A stretch of 64,000 nucleotides of DNA from Anomaloglossus baeobatrachus. Taxonomy: Eukaryota; Chordata; Amphibia; Anura; Aromobatidae. The stretch covers positions 62,001-126,000 of the forward strand of contig NW_027442212.1 in the NCBI RefSeq assembly GCF_048569485.1, read 5' to 3'. The notes beneath the pieces are model-generated. The model ran no database searches. It had not been told where the DNA came from and was given only the letters and a program-made list of their open reading frames with translations. Shown piece after piece: positions 53,195 through 64,000 of the stretch. Each line of letters starts with the position of its first letter. Within the stretch, counting starts at the first letter, position 1. Made by a program: the position numbers and the translations under genes.

Positions 53195-56100
53195 GTGCAT
53201 TCATGCACCACCCGGTACGCTACCCTTGCCAAATTGCTCACTCTAGATCCCCACACGATCCATGAAGCCGTTCCCCCGGTCACACCGCCTGCTGCCGGTT
53301 CCCACTCATCCCTGGGGGAGTTAGGCGAGTGGTATCGAGAGCTACATGTCGGCACTGATGATACCCCCATACACCACAAGGAAGGGGTATACCGGGTGGT
53401 ACAGGAGTATGAGCGGGTTTTTAGCAAGCACCCTCTAGATTTTGGGCAGATTAAAGGGGTTCAACACCACATCCCTACCGGTACACACTCCCCTATTAAA
53501 GAGAGATACAGGCCTATTCCCCCTGCGCACTACCAATGCGCCAAAGACATGTTGAGGAACATGAAGGAGGCAGGGGTTATTAGGGACAGCTGTAGTCCCT
53601 GGGCCGCTCCGTTGGTGCTGGTTAAGAAGAAGGATGGCACCATGCGGATGTGTGTGGATTACCGGAAGATTAACCAGATAACGCATAAGGATGCTTACCC
53701 TCTGCCCCGCATCAAAGAGTCCCTGGCCTCGCTGAGAACCGCTAACTACTTCTCCACCCTTGACCTCACCAGCGGGTACTGGCAGGTGGCCGTGGCACCG
53801 GAAGACCGAGAGAAGACTGCCTATGGGACCGTTTTGCTGTACTTGGATGATGTGATTGTGTACTCACAGACGTATGAAGCCCACCTGGAGCACCTAGCCG
53901 AGGTGTTCGCGTCCCTTGCCAAGTATGGGATGAAGTTGAAGCCCTCAAAGTGTCATCTGCTGAAACCCAGAGTGCAGTACCTAGGACATGTGGTTGGTGC
54001 GGAAGGTGTCGCCCCCAACCCCGAGAAGATCACCGCCATCCAAGACTGGCCGAGACCGACCACAGTGAGGGAAGTGAGGCAGTTTCTGGGCCTGGTGGGA
54101 TATTACCGTCGCTTCATTAAGGGGTACACAAAGAAGGCTGCCCCCATGCAAGACCTCCTCGTAGGACAGACCAATGGTGGTAGATCCCTAGTAGCCCCAT
54201 TGGTGTGGGAAGAAAAGCATGAGGAATCCTTCCGCCAGCTGAGAACAGCCCTGACCGGAGAGGAAATCCTAGCGTACCCTGACTACAGCCGCCCATTCAT
54301 CCTCTACACCGACGCCAGCAATGTGGGCTTGGGGGCTGTTCTATCCCAGGTCCAAGACAGAAGGGAAAAGGTAATAGCTTATGCTAGCCGAAAACTCCGA
54401 CCGACTGAGAGGAACCCTGAGAACTACATCTCCTTCAAGCTTGAGCTCTTGGCACTGGTGTGGGCTATCACCGAGCGGTTCCGCCATTACCTGGCAGCAG
54501 CCAAGTTCACCGCGTACACAGACAATAACCTGCTGACCCATCTAGATACGGCCAAGCTGGGCGCGTTGGAGCAGCGGTGGGTGACCAGGTTAGCCAACTA
54601 CGATTTCACCATCAAGTACCGGGCCGGCCGTACCAACGTCAATGCCAATGCACTCTCCCGGATGCCCCACCTGTCGGAAGAGGGGCCAGAGGATGATGAC
54701 CTCGAAGAGATCGAGTTGCCTGCATTTCACCGGCCATTCACTGAGAAGGTGCACGTCTACCAACAACGGGTGAACCTGGATCCGCTGCCCCGACAGGACT
54801 GGCAGGAAGCTCAGGACCAGGCACCTGCTGTCCGCCTGGTCAAGACTCTAGTGGAACAGGGTTCTGCTGGGATAGACCCTGCTGCCCCTGCCGAAGCCCA
54901 ACGTCTGTGGCAAGAACGGACCCGGCTATACCTACACCAGGGGAAGTTGTATCGCGAGCTGATTAATCCAAAGACTCACGAGAAGATCCGCCAGCTGGTG
55001 ATTCCCCAGGCTAACGTGCCCACCGTCCTGCAAGCATACCATGATGGTGCAGTGCACTTCGGGTGGAAGAAGCTAGAGATGTTGTTAAGAGAGCGGTTCT
55101 ATTGGAGTGGAATGCGGGAATCTGTGGAGGCCTGGTGCCGAGAATGTGGCCCTTGCGCATTGAGAAGGAAGGACGAGGCCAGCCAGAAGGCACCCCTACA
55201 CCCGATCATTACACACCAACCGCTGGAGCTGGTTGCCCTTGACCATGTAAAGCTCACCCCCAGCCGAAGTGGGTACACCTACGCTCTGACCATCGTAGAC
55301 CACTACTCGAGGTTCCTGGTGGTTATCCCAGTTAAGGACTTAACCGGCCGCACCGCTGCTAAGGCTTTCCAGGCTTATTTCTGTTGACCGCATTGGTACC
55401 CGGAGAGGGTGCTTACCGACCAGGGTCCGGCCTTTGAAGCAGAGGTATTCCAGGAATTCTGCCAGTTGTACGGCTGCAAGAAAATCCGGACCACGCCTTA
55501 CCACGCCCAAACCAATGGCATTTGTGAAAAGATGAACCACTTGGTCCTGGGCCTCCTCAAGACGTTACCACTGGAAGAGCGGAACCTGTGGCTGGAGAAG
55601 CTACCTGACCTGGTCGATATGTACAACAACATCCCTTCCAGCTCTACGAAATGCACTCCAGCATACCTGATGAGAGCTCGTCCCGGCCGGCTACCAGTGG
55701 ATCTGGAAATGGGCTTGGAAGCTTCAGAAGCACTCCTGTCGACAGCTGAATGGGACACTCGGCGGAGGACACAGTACCGACAGGTCCAGGAGTATGTTGA
55801 AAAGAACTTGTGCCGGAGTCGGGGACAACAGGAGCAGTGCTTCAACAAGAAGGCGCCTGCCGGTTCCTTCCAACCTGGGGATGTAGTGCTGAAGCGGAAA
55901 AGAAGGGCCCACAAGCTGGATGATCAATGGGAAAAAACCCCGTATGTAGTCCAGCCCACAGGATGGGAGAATGGGAAGGCCTACCAGATCAGCCGTGACC
56001 AGGGGGGGACTTTGGCCACGGTTTCCCGAGACCACCTGAAGAAGTGCCCACCAGCATTGAGAGTAGCGGATGAGGCTCCAGTTCCCAGTCCAGTGGAGAA

Positions 56101-56422
56101 GGAAAAAGAGGTAATCCACACCATGATGGGTGATTTTCCAGCAGACTGGCCTACACAGAACGGTGCGGTGATCCTTCCAGTGATACTGTTCCCACAACCC
56201 GTGGATGAAGAAATGATGGAAACGGTTAACCGCGAGCCAGTGCCCAGGGATGTACCTGTACCCAGCTCCCCTACGCCTCCGCCTGCCCCACATGATAGCA
56301 GGGAGGAGGAACTGACTGTTCCCTCTGCCCCACTGCCTGTCACCACTGACACCGGACCCCGAAGGTCCACTCGCCCCAACCTAGGTAGACCCCCACTTAG
56401 GTACAGGGAAACTACTCTTTAA
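53195..56422 (+). mobile_element. Ty3/Gypsy pol, broken
   Basis: Two long frames hold, in order: RT (VKKKDGTMRMCVDYRKIN, YFSTLDLTSGYWQV, YLDDVIVYS, QYLGHVV), RNase H (ILYTDASNVGLGAVLSQ, TDNN), integrase zinc domain (HFGWKKLEMLLRERFYW.., C-x2-C), catalytic core (LDHVKLTPSRSGYTYAL, LTDQGPAFEAEVF) and a C-terminal tail ending RPPLRYRETTL. Gag, protease and the 5' LTR are absent. At least two breaks are present, so it is a fossil, but a rather well-kept one. It is the best reference in the window for the Gypsy shreds in the mosaic blocks. Confidence 0.92.
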
Positions 56423-57032
56423 AAGGGGGGGGCTTTATGTGTTGAGTGTACCAGTTTGAAAGTTTTAAATGATAAGTAAAGATGATCAACCAAAGAAGTT
56501 TACCTGATTGAACCGTGATTAAACCGGCCGTTGCCGGCAACTGTTGTCCCCGTAGGGACTGTGCAACCATTGCGTAAGGAACTGCTTACGGACAAGCCCG
56601 AGAACTTGCAGGGCAACCACAAACTTAGTGCAATGTAAATAAAAATGTTTGTTGGCTTGACACCGTTACCGCCTCCGGAGAGGCTGATTTGGGAGGATGG
56701 GCCTGGAGGAAAGGGATGGCCTAGGCCCGCCACTACCGTAACCGGTGGCGATCCTCCGGGGGTTCAGGGGTCCCCTTGGACGTGGGCCCCCTGAAAGAGA
56801 CAGAACCCGCTCGGGCAACTTGGTGCTGGACTGGGGTCAAGGGGTGCTGCCCGCTTCTTAGGGGCAGCATCAGGGCCAGGTTGTTTGGGTGGGAGAAGAG
56901 CGGAAGCTGTACCGTTGTAAAATGTTTATGATGCTTTTACATGTTTTACCGTTTTATTCTTTTTCAGTTGTGAAAATAAAACCGGTGATGGACGGGCAGC
57001 CCGCGGACGGTCTGCATTTTACTATAGGGGAA
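56423..57032 (+). mobile_element. Gypsy 3' untranslated region
   Basis: About 610 bp between the integrase stop and the LTR. A GGGGGGG run directly follows the stop. ACTATAGGGGAA lies just before the LTR and could be the polypurine primer remnant. No extra ORF is supported. Confidence 0.6.
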
Positions 57033-57660
57033 TGTGGCGCCCTGGACAAGCCAGGTCGTCACAGGTACTACACCAACACACTCTACACTCCGGCTAGGCA
57101 CACCGAAGCTAAACACAAATCCTAGTTGCCTTCCTCCAGGGGCTGATGTCCACACCAGGGGGTGGGCCAGGCGATTGATCCCACCCACCGAGGAGTTCAC
57201 AGTCCTGGAGGCGGGAAAAGGAGTCAGATTAGAGATCAGTTTTGGAGTTAGAGAAGTGAAGAGGAGAGGAGACTGACCGTGTCCGGGTGTGTGGCCCGGG
57301 CACTCAGCAAGGTTGGCAGACGGTGGTGACCTTCTGCAGGAGAGGCTGATTGGAGTGAACCGTACGGACCGGGGATGGGCGGTGGCCCGCCGGTACCAGA
57401 TCTGGGAGTGAAGAGAAGCCAGCACCATCCGGCAGGGCCTACGGACCCCGACCAGGCTAGGAGTCGCCGTAAAACCGGTCAAATCCGTTAGCGACAGGAA
57501 CCTCCAGGGTTTCCCAGCAGTCAAGACCCGATTGAAGGCAACAGCTCACACCGTAGAGGGAAGCACAGTCACCGCCAAGGCTACAGTTCCCAGGGCCAGA
57601 GCCTGCGGGCAAAAGGGGCTCCCTCAGCATCCATCCAAGCTGGGGAGCGGGTTACCGGTG
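57033..57660 (+). mobile_element. Truncated 3' LTR of the Gypsy element
   Basis: It starts TGTGGCGCCCTGGACAAGCC and is collinear with the LTR at 30393 through CCACACCAGG, GGAGTTCACAGTCCTGGAGG, CCCCGACCAGGCTAGGAG and GGCTCCCTC. It stops at about 57660, where the second mosaic block begins inside a Gypsy pol shred (CCCGCTAGATTTTGGGG). Confidence 0.8.
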
Positions 57661-58110
57661 GGAAGCCCGCTAGATTTTGGGGGAATAAAAGGGGTCCAAC
57701 ACCACATCCCCACAGGTGCACACCCACCCATCAAAGAGAGCTATAAGCCAATACCACCTTCACATTGCCAGTGTACCAAGGACATGTTGAGCAACATGAA
57801 GGCGGCTGGGGTTATCCGTGACAGTTGTAGCCTTTGGGCAGCTCTGTTGATCCTGTTAAAAAAGAAGGACGGCACCACTCCCCGTATTGAGGAATCGCTA
57901 GCTGCATTGAGAACTGCAAATTATTTTTCTACCCTTGATCTCACTAGTCACTATTGGCAAGTGTCCGTTGCTGAGGCAGACCGGGAGAAGACCGCCTTCG
58001 CCACCCCTATGGGTCTCTGCGAGTTCAAAAGCATGCCCTTCGAGCTGTGCAATGCGCCAGGAACCTTCCAGAGGCTGATGGAATGCTGCTTGGGACAAGA
58101 TTTTAGGGTG
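57661..58110 (+). mobile_element. Ty3/Gypsy pol fragment, second mosaic copy
   Basis: Near-identical to 16526-16955, with the same RT blocks (YFSTLDLTSHYWQV, FELCNAPGTFQRLMECC). Broken. Its left end is the breakpoint with the Gypsy LTR. Confidence 0.8.
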
Positions 58111-58370
58111 TATAAAAAGGGAGATTAGATCCCGTGATCCCAACGTATTGTTACACCTCTATAAATCACTTGTAAGGCTACATCTGGAATATGGGAACCA
58201 GTTTTGGGCTCCACATTTTAAAAAGGACATTCAGAAGTTAGAGTCAGTTCAAAGGTGGGCAACTAGACTACTACAAGGAATGGAAGGCCTCCCATATGAT
58301 GACAAGTTGAAAAAGTTATTAAGTGATTATTGGCTGCAATGGGGCTTTCTGGCTGGTGCCAGCCTCTCTT
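58111..58370 (+). mobile_element. LINE ORF2 3' fragment, second mosaic copy
   Basis: Copy of 16956-17233: DPNVLLHLYKSLVRLHLEYG, then KKDIQKLESVQRWATRLLQG. It is followed by ~95 bp of the 17.2-kb repeat arm, which ends at CATAAGCAGCC (58467). There the sequence jumps to the U2 flank. Confidence 0.65.
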
Positions 58371-58735
58371 CTTAGCACACAGGAACCACAATCCCTACAC
58401 CATGCTTCAATGGATTCTCTCATCCCAGCCCAGTAAAACTACATATTTTACACAGTCATAAGCAGCCAAAAGGGATCTATTCTATTCAATTGCAAATGAT
58501 CTAGATAAGACTGAGAATAAGATACTGCACGGGACATAGCAGAGTTGGTCAAGTTGAGTGGAGATGAGTTTGCTATTTGGCACAGCTTTTTGCATCAATA
58601 AAGCAAGTAAAAGGTGTGAAAGATAAAAAAAAGGGTGAAAGTGTGAAAAGTGAATTGGCCAAATTGAGGTGCATATAAAGTTTTTGCTTTCTTTCAATTC
58701 ACTAATGGGGCTCATTTGAATCAGGTGAATTGAGT

Positions 58736-58750
58736 TCTGCTTTTGGAAAC
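58736..58750 (-). promoter_or_regulatory. snRNA 3' box of the second U2 relic
   Basis: The minus strand again reads GTTTCCAAAAGCAGA, 12 bp past the U2 3' end. Confidence 0.8.
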
Positions 58751-58762
58751 TGGGTTAAGAAG

Positions 58763-59137
58763 GGGTGCACCGGTCCTGGAGGTACTGCAATACCAGGTCA
58801 ATGCGTGCAGTGGACAGAGCAAGATTTTTTCCATCTCCTTGTTCTAAAAATCCATTTAATATATGGTCCCCAGAGAGGGGACGTATCAGATATTAAACTG
58901 ATAAGAACAGATTTAATTTTTTTTTTTTTCTGTTTATCAGTAGGACTTCAAAATAACAAAGGTGATCGCCTCCCGTTGCCTGGGAACCGTCCAGGCACAA
59001 GAGGGCTATGTGTCACCAGAAGGCGCACACACTTCCTCAAGGCCGGCAGACGTGCAATCCCAGGCACCTTCCAGTACCGACCAAGGTAGCGTCCTCCGAA
59101 ACTACACTTGATCTTAGCCAAAAGGCCGAGAAGCTAT
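58763..59137 (-). pseudogene. RNU2: U2 snRNA pseudogene with an internal insertion (copy 2)
   Basis: Same structure as 20338-20708: U2 nucleotides 1-37 at 59137-59101, an 188-bp insertion with A-tail (58913-59100), then U2 38 to the end. Small differences from copy 1 include TCCCCAGAGAGGGGACG against TCCCTAGAGAGGGGACG and an extra TTT. The shared insertion shows that both copies descend from one already interrupted gene. Confidence 0.9.
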
Positions 59138-59608
59138 AACCCGAATTGGTTACGGCCTTGAGTGGCACCCTGGCCTATACCGGACACATCTTAGGGAGAG
59201 GGAGACAAACCCACGCCTACAGAAGACATTTTGTCACCCAAGCCAACCCTTGAAAAGGCTGTTTTGCAGAGCAAAAACAAGAAGAATGGTGCTTTTTGCA
59301 GCCGCCGCCCACTGCAATAAATCTGAATAACTCCTCCTTTTGGACACAAGCACCTCCCCTCCCCCTTGCAGTCTTTCCAATTCATGATACAAAAAGACGG
59401 ACGGACAGGACAGGACAGGACAGGCTGCCTGACTTTCCGTCACTGCCACCCTTTGCCATCCTTGCCCGTAGAAAGCCCTTTCATCATCCCCAAACCCTAA
59501 TCTTTTCCCTTCCCTTCCCAGATGCGTCTCACTCCCTTTCATTAGGAAGTGAGCGCAGCCTTTTCTCCGTTCTGCACATGCGCGACGTTAAACACAAATG
59601 CGCAGGCG

Positions 59609-59751
59609 TGCGTTCCATTACCCTCACTGCATTCCACTCCCATACAGGAAGTGGGCGCAGCTATTACTACGGTCGCACATAAAAGAACCCACGGCCACCA
59701 CTGCACATAGCTGACTCCACCACAGGACACCCACTTCTACACCAACGCAGG
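59609..59751 (+). promoter_or_regulatory. TATA box and first-exon-like patch, second mosaic copy
   Basis: CATAAAAG at 59678-59685 and ACGCAG|GTAAGA with GT at 59751, as at 21250 and 21323. The ~470 bp between it and the U2 5' end (59138-59608) match 20709-21182. Confidence 0.45.
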
Positions 59752-60016
59752 TAAGACAGGATCGGCACCTCTATGCTCCCGTTACAATCAGGCTCAGTCA
59801 CCATGTGATAACGCTCTCAACTCTTTAGTTGCAGGCTCCCCTTGCTTCACCTCCACTGGCTGTGCTGCCATTTCCTCTCCCACCTGGAAGGTATACTTTA
59901 TTCCACTATTTTCCTGTTTCTCTCTTCCCCCTTTTCCCATAACCTACTTTTATCTGCATTTGTGGGGTATTTATATGCTATTTACATCATAGTTTTATTC
60001 ATTAATATGGAAGGGA

Positions 60017-60762
60017 AGAGTGCCCATGAGAGTGTTGAACTGCGGAGAGCAAAAGATTAAGCTGCTCCGATTTGCCACCATTGATAAGCTGTTCTCAGTA
60101 GATACACATGCTATCCAAACAGCAGCATCCACGATTGCTTCAGCCCACCCATTCAGTGACAGCTCACCAAGTCAGCCAGAGGAGTGGTGTAAGGAATTAC
60201 ACGTAGGCACTGACTCCACACCTTCACATCACAAGAAGGGGGTCTACAGGCTAGTGCAAGAATACGAGCAAGTCTTCAGCAAACATCCGCTAGACTTTTG
60301 AAAAATAAAAGGGGTCAAACACTACATCCCCACAAGTGCACACCCACCCATCAAAGAGAGATATAAGCCAAATCTACCTGCACATTACCAGTGTACCAAG
60401 GACATGTTGAGCAACATGAAGGAGGCTGGGGTTATCCGTGACAGTTGTAGCCTCTGGGCAGCTCCGTTGGTCCTGTTAAAGAAGAAGGACAGCACCACTC
60501 CCCTGTATTGAGGAATAGCTAGCTGCATTGACAACTGCAAATTATTTTTCTACCCTTGATCTCACTAGTCACTATTGGCAAGTGTCCGTTGCTGAGGCAG
60601 ACCGGGAGAAGACCGCCTTTGCCACCCCGATGGGTCTCTGCGAGTTCAAAAGCATGCCCTTCGAGCTGTGCAATTTGCCAGGAACCTTCAAGAGGCTGAT
60701 GGAATGCTGCTTGGGACACCGAAATTTTGAAACGGTACTGCTATACCTTTATGATGTTATTG
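60017..60762 (+). mobile_element. Ty3/Gypsy pol fragment (spacer and RT), second mosaic copy
   Basis: Copy of 21590-22335, with LNCGEQKIKLLRFATIDKLF and the RT blocks. Broken at the same places by eye, so the damage predates the duplication. Confidence 0.8.
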
Positions 60763-60890
60763 TTTATTCTAACGCAAACAAGATTTTAGGGTGTATAAAA
60801 AGGGAGATTAGATCCGATGATCCCAACGTATTGTTACCCCTCTATAAATCACTTGTAAGGCCACATCTGGAATATGGGGTAAAGTCCTGA
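60763..60890 (+). mobile_element. LINE ORF2 3' fragment (short), second mosaic copy
   Basis: Copy of 22336-22462, including the in-frame run from Gypsy RT into LYKSLVRPHLEYG. Confidence 0.6.
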
Positions 60891-60897
60891 GCAGGTT

Positions 60898-61163
60898 GAT
60901 AACCATTGGTTTGAGCATGGTAGGGTGTAATACGCATCTTCCTGCATCGGTAAAAGCTGCAGAAGTCCTTGAAGATTTCCGCTTCAAAGGCAGTGCCTTG
61001 ATCTGTGAGGACTCTCTCTGAGTAGCCATGAGGTCTGCATAAGTGTGCTTGGAAGACCTTCGCTGCAGTATGGGCCATTAGATCTTTGACTTGTACCACA
61101 ACCATAAATCTCGAGTAGTTGTCTACCATCGTAAGTGCATACGTGAGCTCACCTCGATATTCT
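60898..61163 (-). mobile_element. Ty3/Gypsy integrase core fragment joined to SET (copy 3)
   Basis: Copy of 22470-22735 with the MVDNYSRFMVVV, LTDQGTAFEAEIF and YHAQTNG blocks. One residue differs from the other copies (RITPYH for RTTPYH). Confidence 0.8.
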
Positions 61164-61403
61164 GCAACAAAACTCCCTTTTTCGATTTCAGTTTCAGCAA
61201 ACACGCCTCTTCCTGTAGAAAATATTTATCATTACCTAAGACAGTCATTCTAATGCATGACAATATTAAGGCAATTTAGTTAAAACTTGTTTTAACTCAC
61301 CTTTAAGGGGATTGATGTATTTCATGGTCAATCCAGGTTTGTCAGTGATGGCACTGACATAATGTATGGCGTCTTTTTCGGGCGTTATCCTTTGCCTTTT
61401 CAT
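61164..61403 (-). pseudogene. KMT5A-like SET-domain exon pair (copy 3)
   Basis: Exon 1 is 61403-61301 on the minus strand, with the donor GT at 61300. Exon 2 starts at 61212 after TTTTCTACAG. The protein blocks match copy 2. It is in phase with the integrase fragment as in the other copies. Confidence 0.65.
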
Positions 61404-63257
61404 TGTGAAAATCCAGTTGCCTATATCAAAGCAAATTCTACTACTTGTAAAGTATGCAGAAAATGAAATGTAGAACATATAACATCAACTGCTTAGGAAC
61501 GCATCATAGGTTAGTACTTAAAAGGATATTGTCATGTTCTAGTCATAATGCAAGCTGGACATTTTTCATGTTACCCTGTAATCGCCGGCCTGTTCTAATG
61601 CTCACAAGCCAAGATATAGGCTCAGCTGCTAAGGCTTCCCTCTGCCTTCTGAATGAAAATTGAATATGTCTGGCTCACTGTGTATATAGCAGGTGCTCAG
61701 AAAAAATAAGAGTCAATTCAATAGAAATAGCTCTGGCACACTATAGTGATCAATAACGTAAGAAAAGAACTCTTAGAATGCTGAAAATTCTTTATTTGTG
61801 CAAAAGGATAATTCATCCAACGTTTCGAGCTTGTTTTTAGGTCTTTATCAAGGATAAAGTTATCTAAGATCATAAAGGGTTACAAAACCATATAAACACG
61901 TAATTAGTACATAGTACAACATAACAGTACAATATATTGCTACTTGAGAGTACAATGGGTCAAATGACCATGATGCACATACAAAAAAATGTTCCAAAGC
62001 CATAGTGAAAACATTTGTACTGAGGAAAGAAAATTTCCACATGACCTATCTGGAGGAACATTCTGGATCAAACAACCAAAAATAGTCAAGCAGGTAAATA
62101 CACACCTATATGGATAACAGGATGATATGTGTTCAATTGTATAGCGTCATTGCCATTAAGGTACAAATGGAAAACTTGCAATCCTATATAGTGAAGGAAA
62201 TGAACACATATCATATCAAAGAACACAGGAACATGGGTGTGAGAAAAACCTCAATGTTTATACTTTGTTCTTTATAATGGTGTGAACATGTATATGTCTC
62301 AGTACCTTATGAACTTGAGAATTCTAGTGAGTAGATGATGAAAGCCTATTCCAGAACTGGAATCGGTAAATAATTGTAGGTGGAATCTAAATGAAAAGAT
62401 GGTACAAGTGTTATCATGACACGTGGGCTATAACACAATGGACCGTGTGACAAAGAAGAAAGGAGAGAAAGAAGAGGAAGAAAATGGAACTACCTGTAAC
62501 ATTACGTGATAGTCACTGGTAAGTATCACTTGACAATTCAGGTGAAAAAGGATTCCTTTATTAAAGGGTTCTCAGTCGCCTCAGGATCATGAAATACTAG
62601 GGTAAATGATATGAGAATGGGTAAGAAGCACCACTAAAGGAAATATGAGATGCAGGACATATATCTATAAACCCCTGAACTACATGATAGAAATAAAAAG
62701 AAGAAAAAAGAAAAAAAAGAAGAAAGAAGAAGAACACATAGAATGCGGAAAGAGAATGGGTACAACTACCTGAGTTACTGCAGGGAGGCCCCTGGTAGGT
62801 ATTGTGAGGGTTAGTGGAATTCCTTCACTGAAGGGTTCTCAGTTGCCTCAGGTTCGTGAAAAATGCTATAGACAAATAATGCCCGGAGAAAAGGGGTTCA
62901 TATACAGCGAATAATGGTAATACAAGGTACATGTGTCCCATGTAATAGTATAAATATATATATATTGTACTAAGCTCTACACCAGAAATAGAAAGTAGTC
63001 CCTCTGCCTTCTGTCTAGGTGCCCTGAGTTATGTCCTGTAAACTGTCACAGTGACCTAGACACACATGTGTAGTAGGGGAATATCCCTGCTGAGATGCCA
63101 GTGCTAGAGCACTCGTTTGCTGTGGAGTTGAACGCTATGTGAGCAGTTCTTACCTTCAATGAGCAGAAGTCTCTTTTTTCAGATTTCAATATCTCTGTGG
63201 GTATCTGGCAGAAATATGGAATACTCTTTACTGCTAAGACCCTGTACACCACTCCCA
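61404..63257 (-). repeat. Unrecognised duplicated block segment (copy 3, inverted)
   Basis: Near-identical to 22976-24829. No gene seen. It lacks the fold-back insertion found in copy 1. Confidence 0.75.
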
Positions 63258-63836
63258 CTAAAGGGGGCTTTACACGCTGCGACATCGCTAAAGCGGAGTC
63301 GTTGGGGTCACGGAATTTGTGACGCACATCCGGCCGCATTAGCGATGTTGCTGCGTGTGATACCGATGAGCGATTTTGCATCGTTGCAAAAACGTGCAAA
63401 ATCGCTCATCGGTGACATGGGTCTCCATTCTCGATTATCGTTACTGCAGCAGTAACGATGTAGTTCGTCGCTCCTGCGGTAGCACACATCGCTCCGTGTG
63501 ACACCGCAGAAACGAGGAACCTCTCCTTACCTGCCTCCCAGCCGCTATGAGGAAGGAAGGAGGTGGGCGGGATGTTCCGGCCACTCATCTCCGCCCCTCC
63601 GCTGCTATTGGGCGGTCGCTCAGTGACGTCGCTGTGACGCCGCACGGACCGCCCCCTTAGAAAGGAGGCGGTTCGCCGGACACAGCGACGTCGCCGGGCA
63701 GGTAAGTATGTGTGACGGGTCTGGTCGGTGTTGTGCGGCATGGGCAGCGATTTGCCCGTGTCGCGCAACAGATGGGGGCGGGTACCCACACTAGCGATAT
63801 CGGGACCGATATCGCAGTGTGTAAAGTAGCCTTTAG
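63258..63836. mobile_element. MITE with CTAAAGG ends (copy 3)
   Basis: Same ends and place as 24830-25409. The outer block segment follows to the end of the window (63837-64000). Confidence 0.65.
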
Positions 63837-64000
63837 TCACATGACCAAGACTGTATCTGTGTCCCTACAACACACTTGAGACAAATGTGTGTGTGAGCCT
63901 GCATTGTGGGGTATATATAATATATTATAGAGCTGGGAAGGATCATTCTAAGCAGTGAGCTGTTCCAGTATTTGTAGGAAAATACCCAGTAGAAGCATCA

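Noticed and set aside
1-64000. tRNA, 5S or other rRNA genes
   Set aside because: I looked for the A/B boxes and conserved rRNA words and saw none that could be supported by eye; a tRNAscan/Infernal run would settle it.

Overview
The window is repeat-dense vertebrate DNA with no intact host gene that I can support. An anuran amphibian (frog) is the best fit. The clues are full-length BED-finger hAT transposons with TAG(A/T)GATGAGCGA ends, tyrosine-recombinase retroelements of the Ngaro/DIRS type, many Ty3/Gypsy LTRs starting TGTGACGCC, a U2 snRNA gene relic and a KMT5A-like SET exon. The species cannot be fixed from sequence alone.

Layout. 0-6.3 kb: two pieces of a hAT transposase flank a 1.5-kb inverted repeat made of the 3' end of a Ngaro-like element (tyrosine recombinase plus SGNH hydrolase) and a Gypsy LTR. 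6.3-27.2 kb: a large mosaic of inverted and tandem duplications. Its recurring parts are a ~3-kb unrecognised segment with a 579-bp MITE, a SET-domain exon pair fused to Ty3/Gypsy integrase, shreds of Gypsy pol, a LINE tail, and a U2 snRNA pseudogene with an insertion. 28.0-32.8 kb: one old gene of a widespread but unnamed animal ORF family, on the minus strand, split by three LTRs and one unclassified insertion; next to it lies a DIRS/Ngaro-type RT-RNase H fossil. 32.78-43.75 kb: a complete 10,971-bp hAT element (called A) with an 8-bp target-site duplication, sitting inside that fossil. 45.47-52.67 kb: a complete 7,202-bp hAT element (B) with an 8-bp target-site duplication and an unbroken transposase. 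53.2-57.66 kb: a broken Ty3/Gypsy element with a truncated 3' LTR. 57.66-64.0 kb: a second direct copy of the U2/SET/integrase mosaic, without a 2.7-kb inverted-repeat block present in the first.

The most notable pattern is shared by the two unrelated-in-sequence hAT elements. Each has a promoter-like patch next to one end, a tandem array in the presumed 5' UTR, the transposase, then a second tandem array after the stop codon, and ends crowded with a short word (GTTCG/CGAAC in A, ACTCG/CGAGT in B). In A the 3' array unit contains a copy of the transposase C-terminal tail. The second notable pattern is the SET-integrase junction, which stays open in all three copies and always travels with the same neighbours. 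All virus-like parts are treated as fossils.
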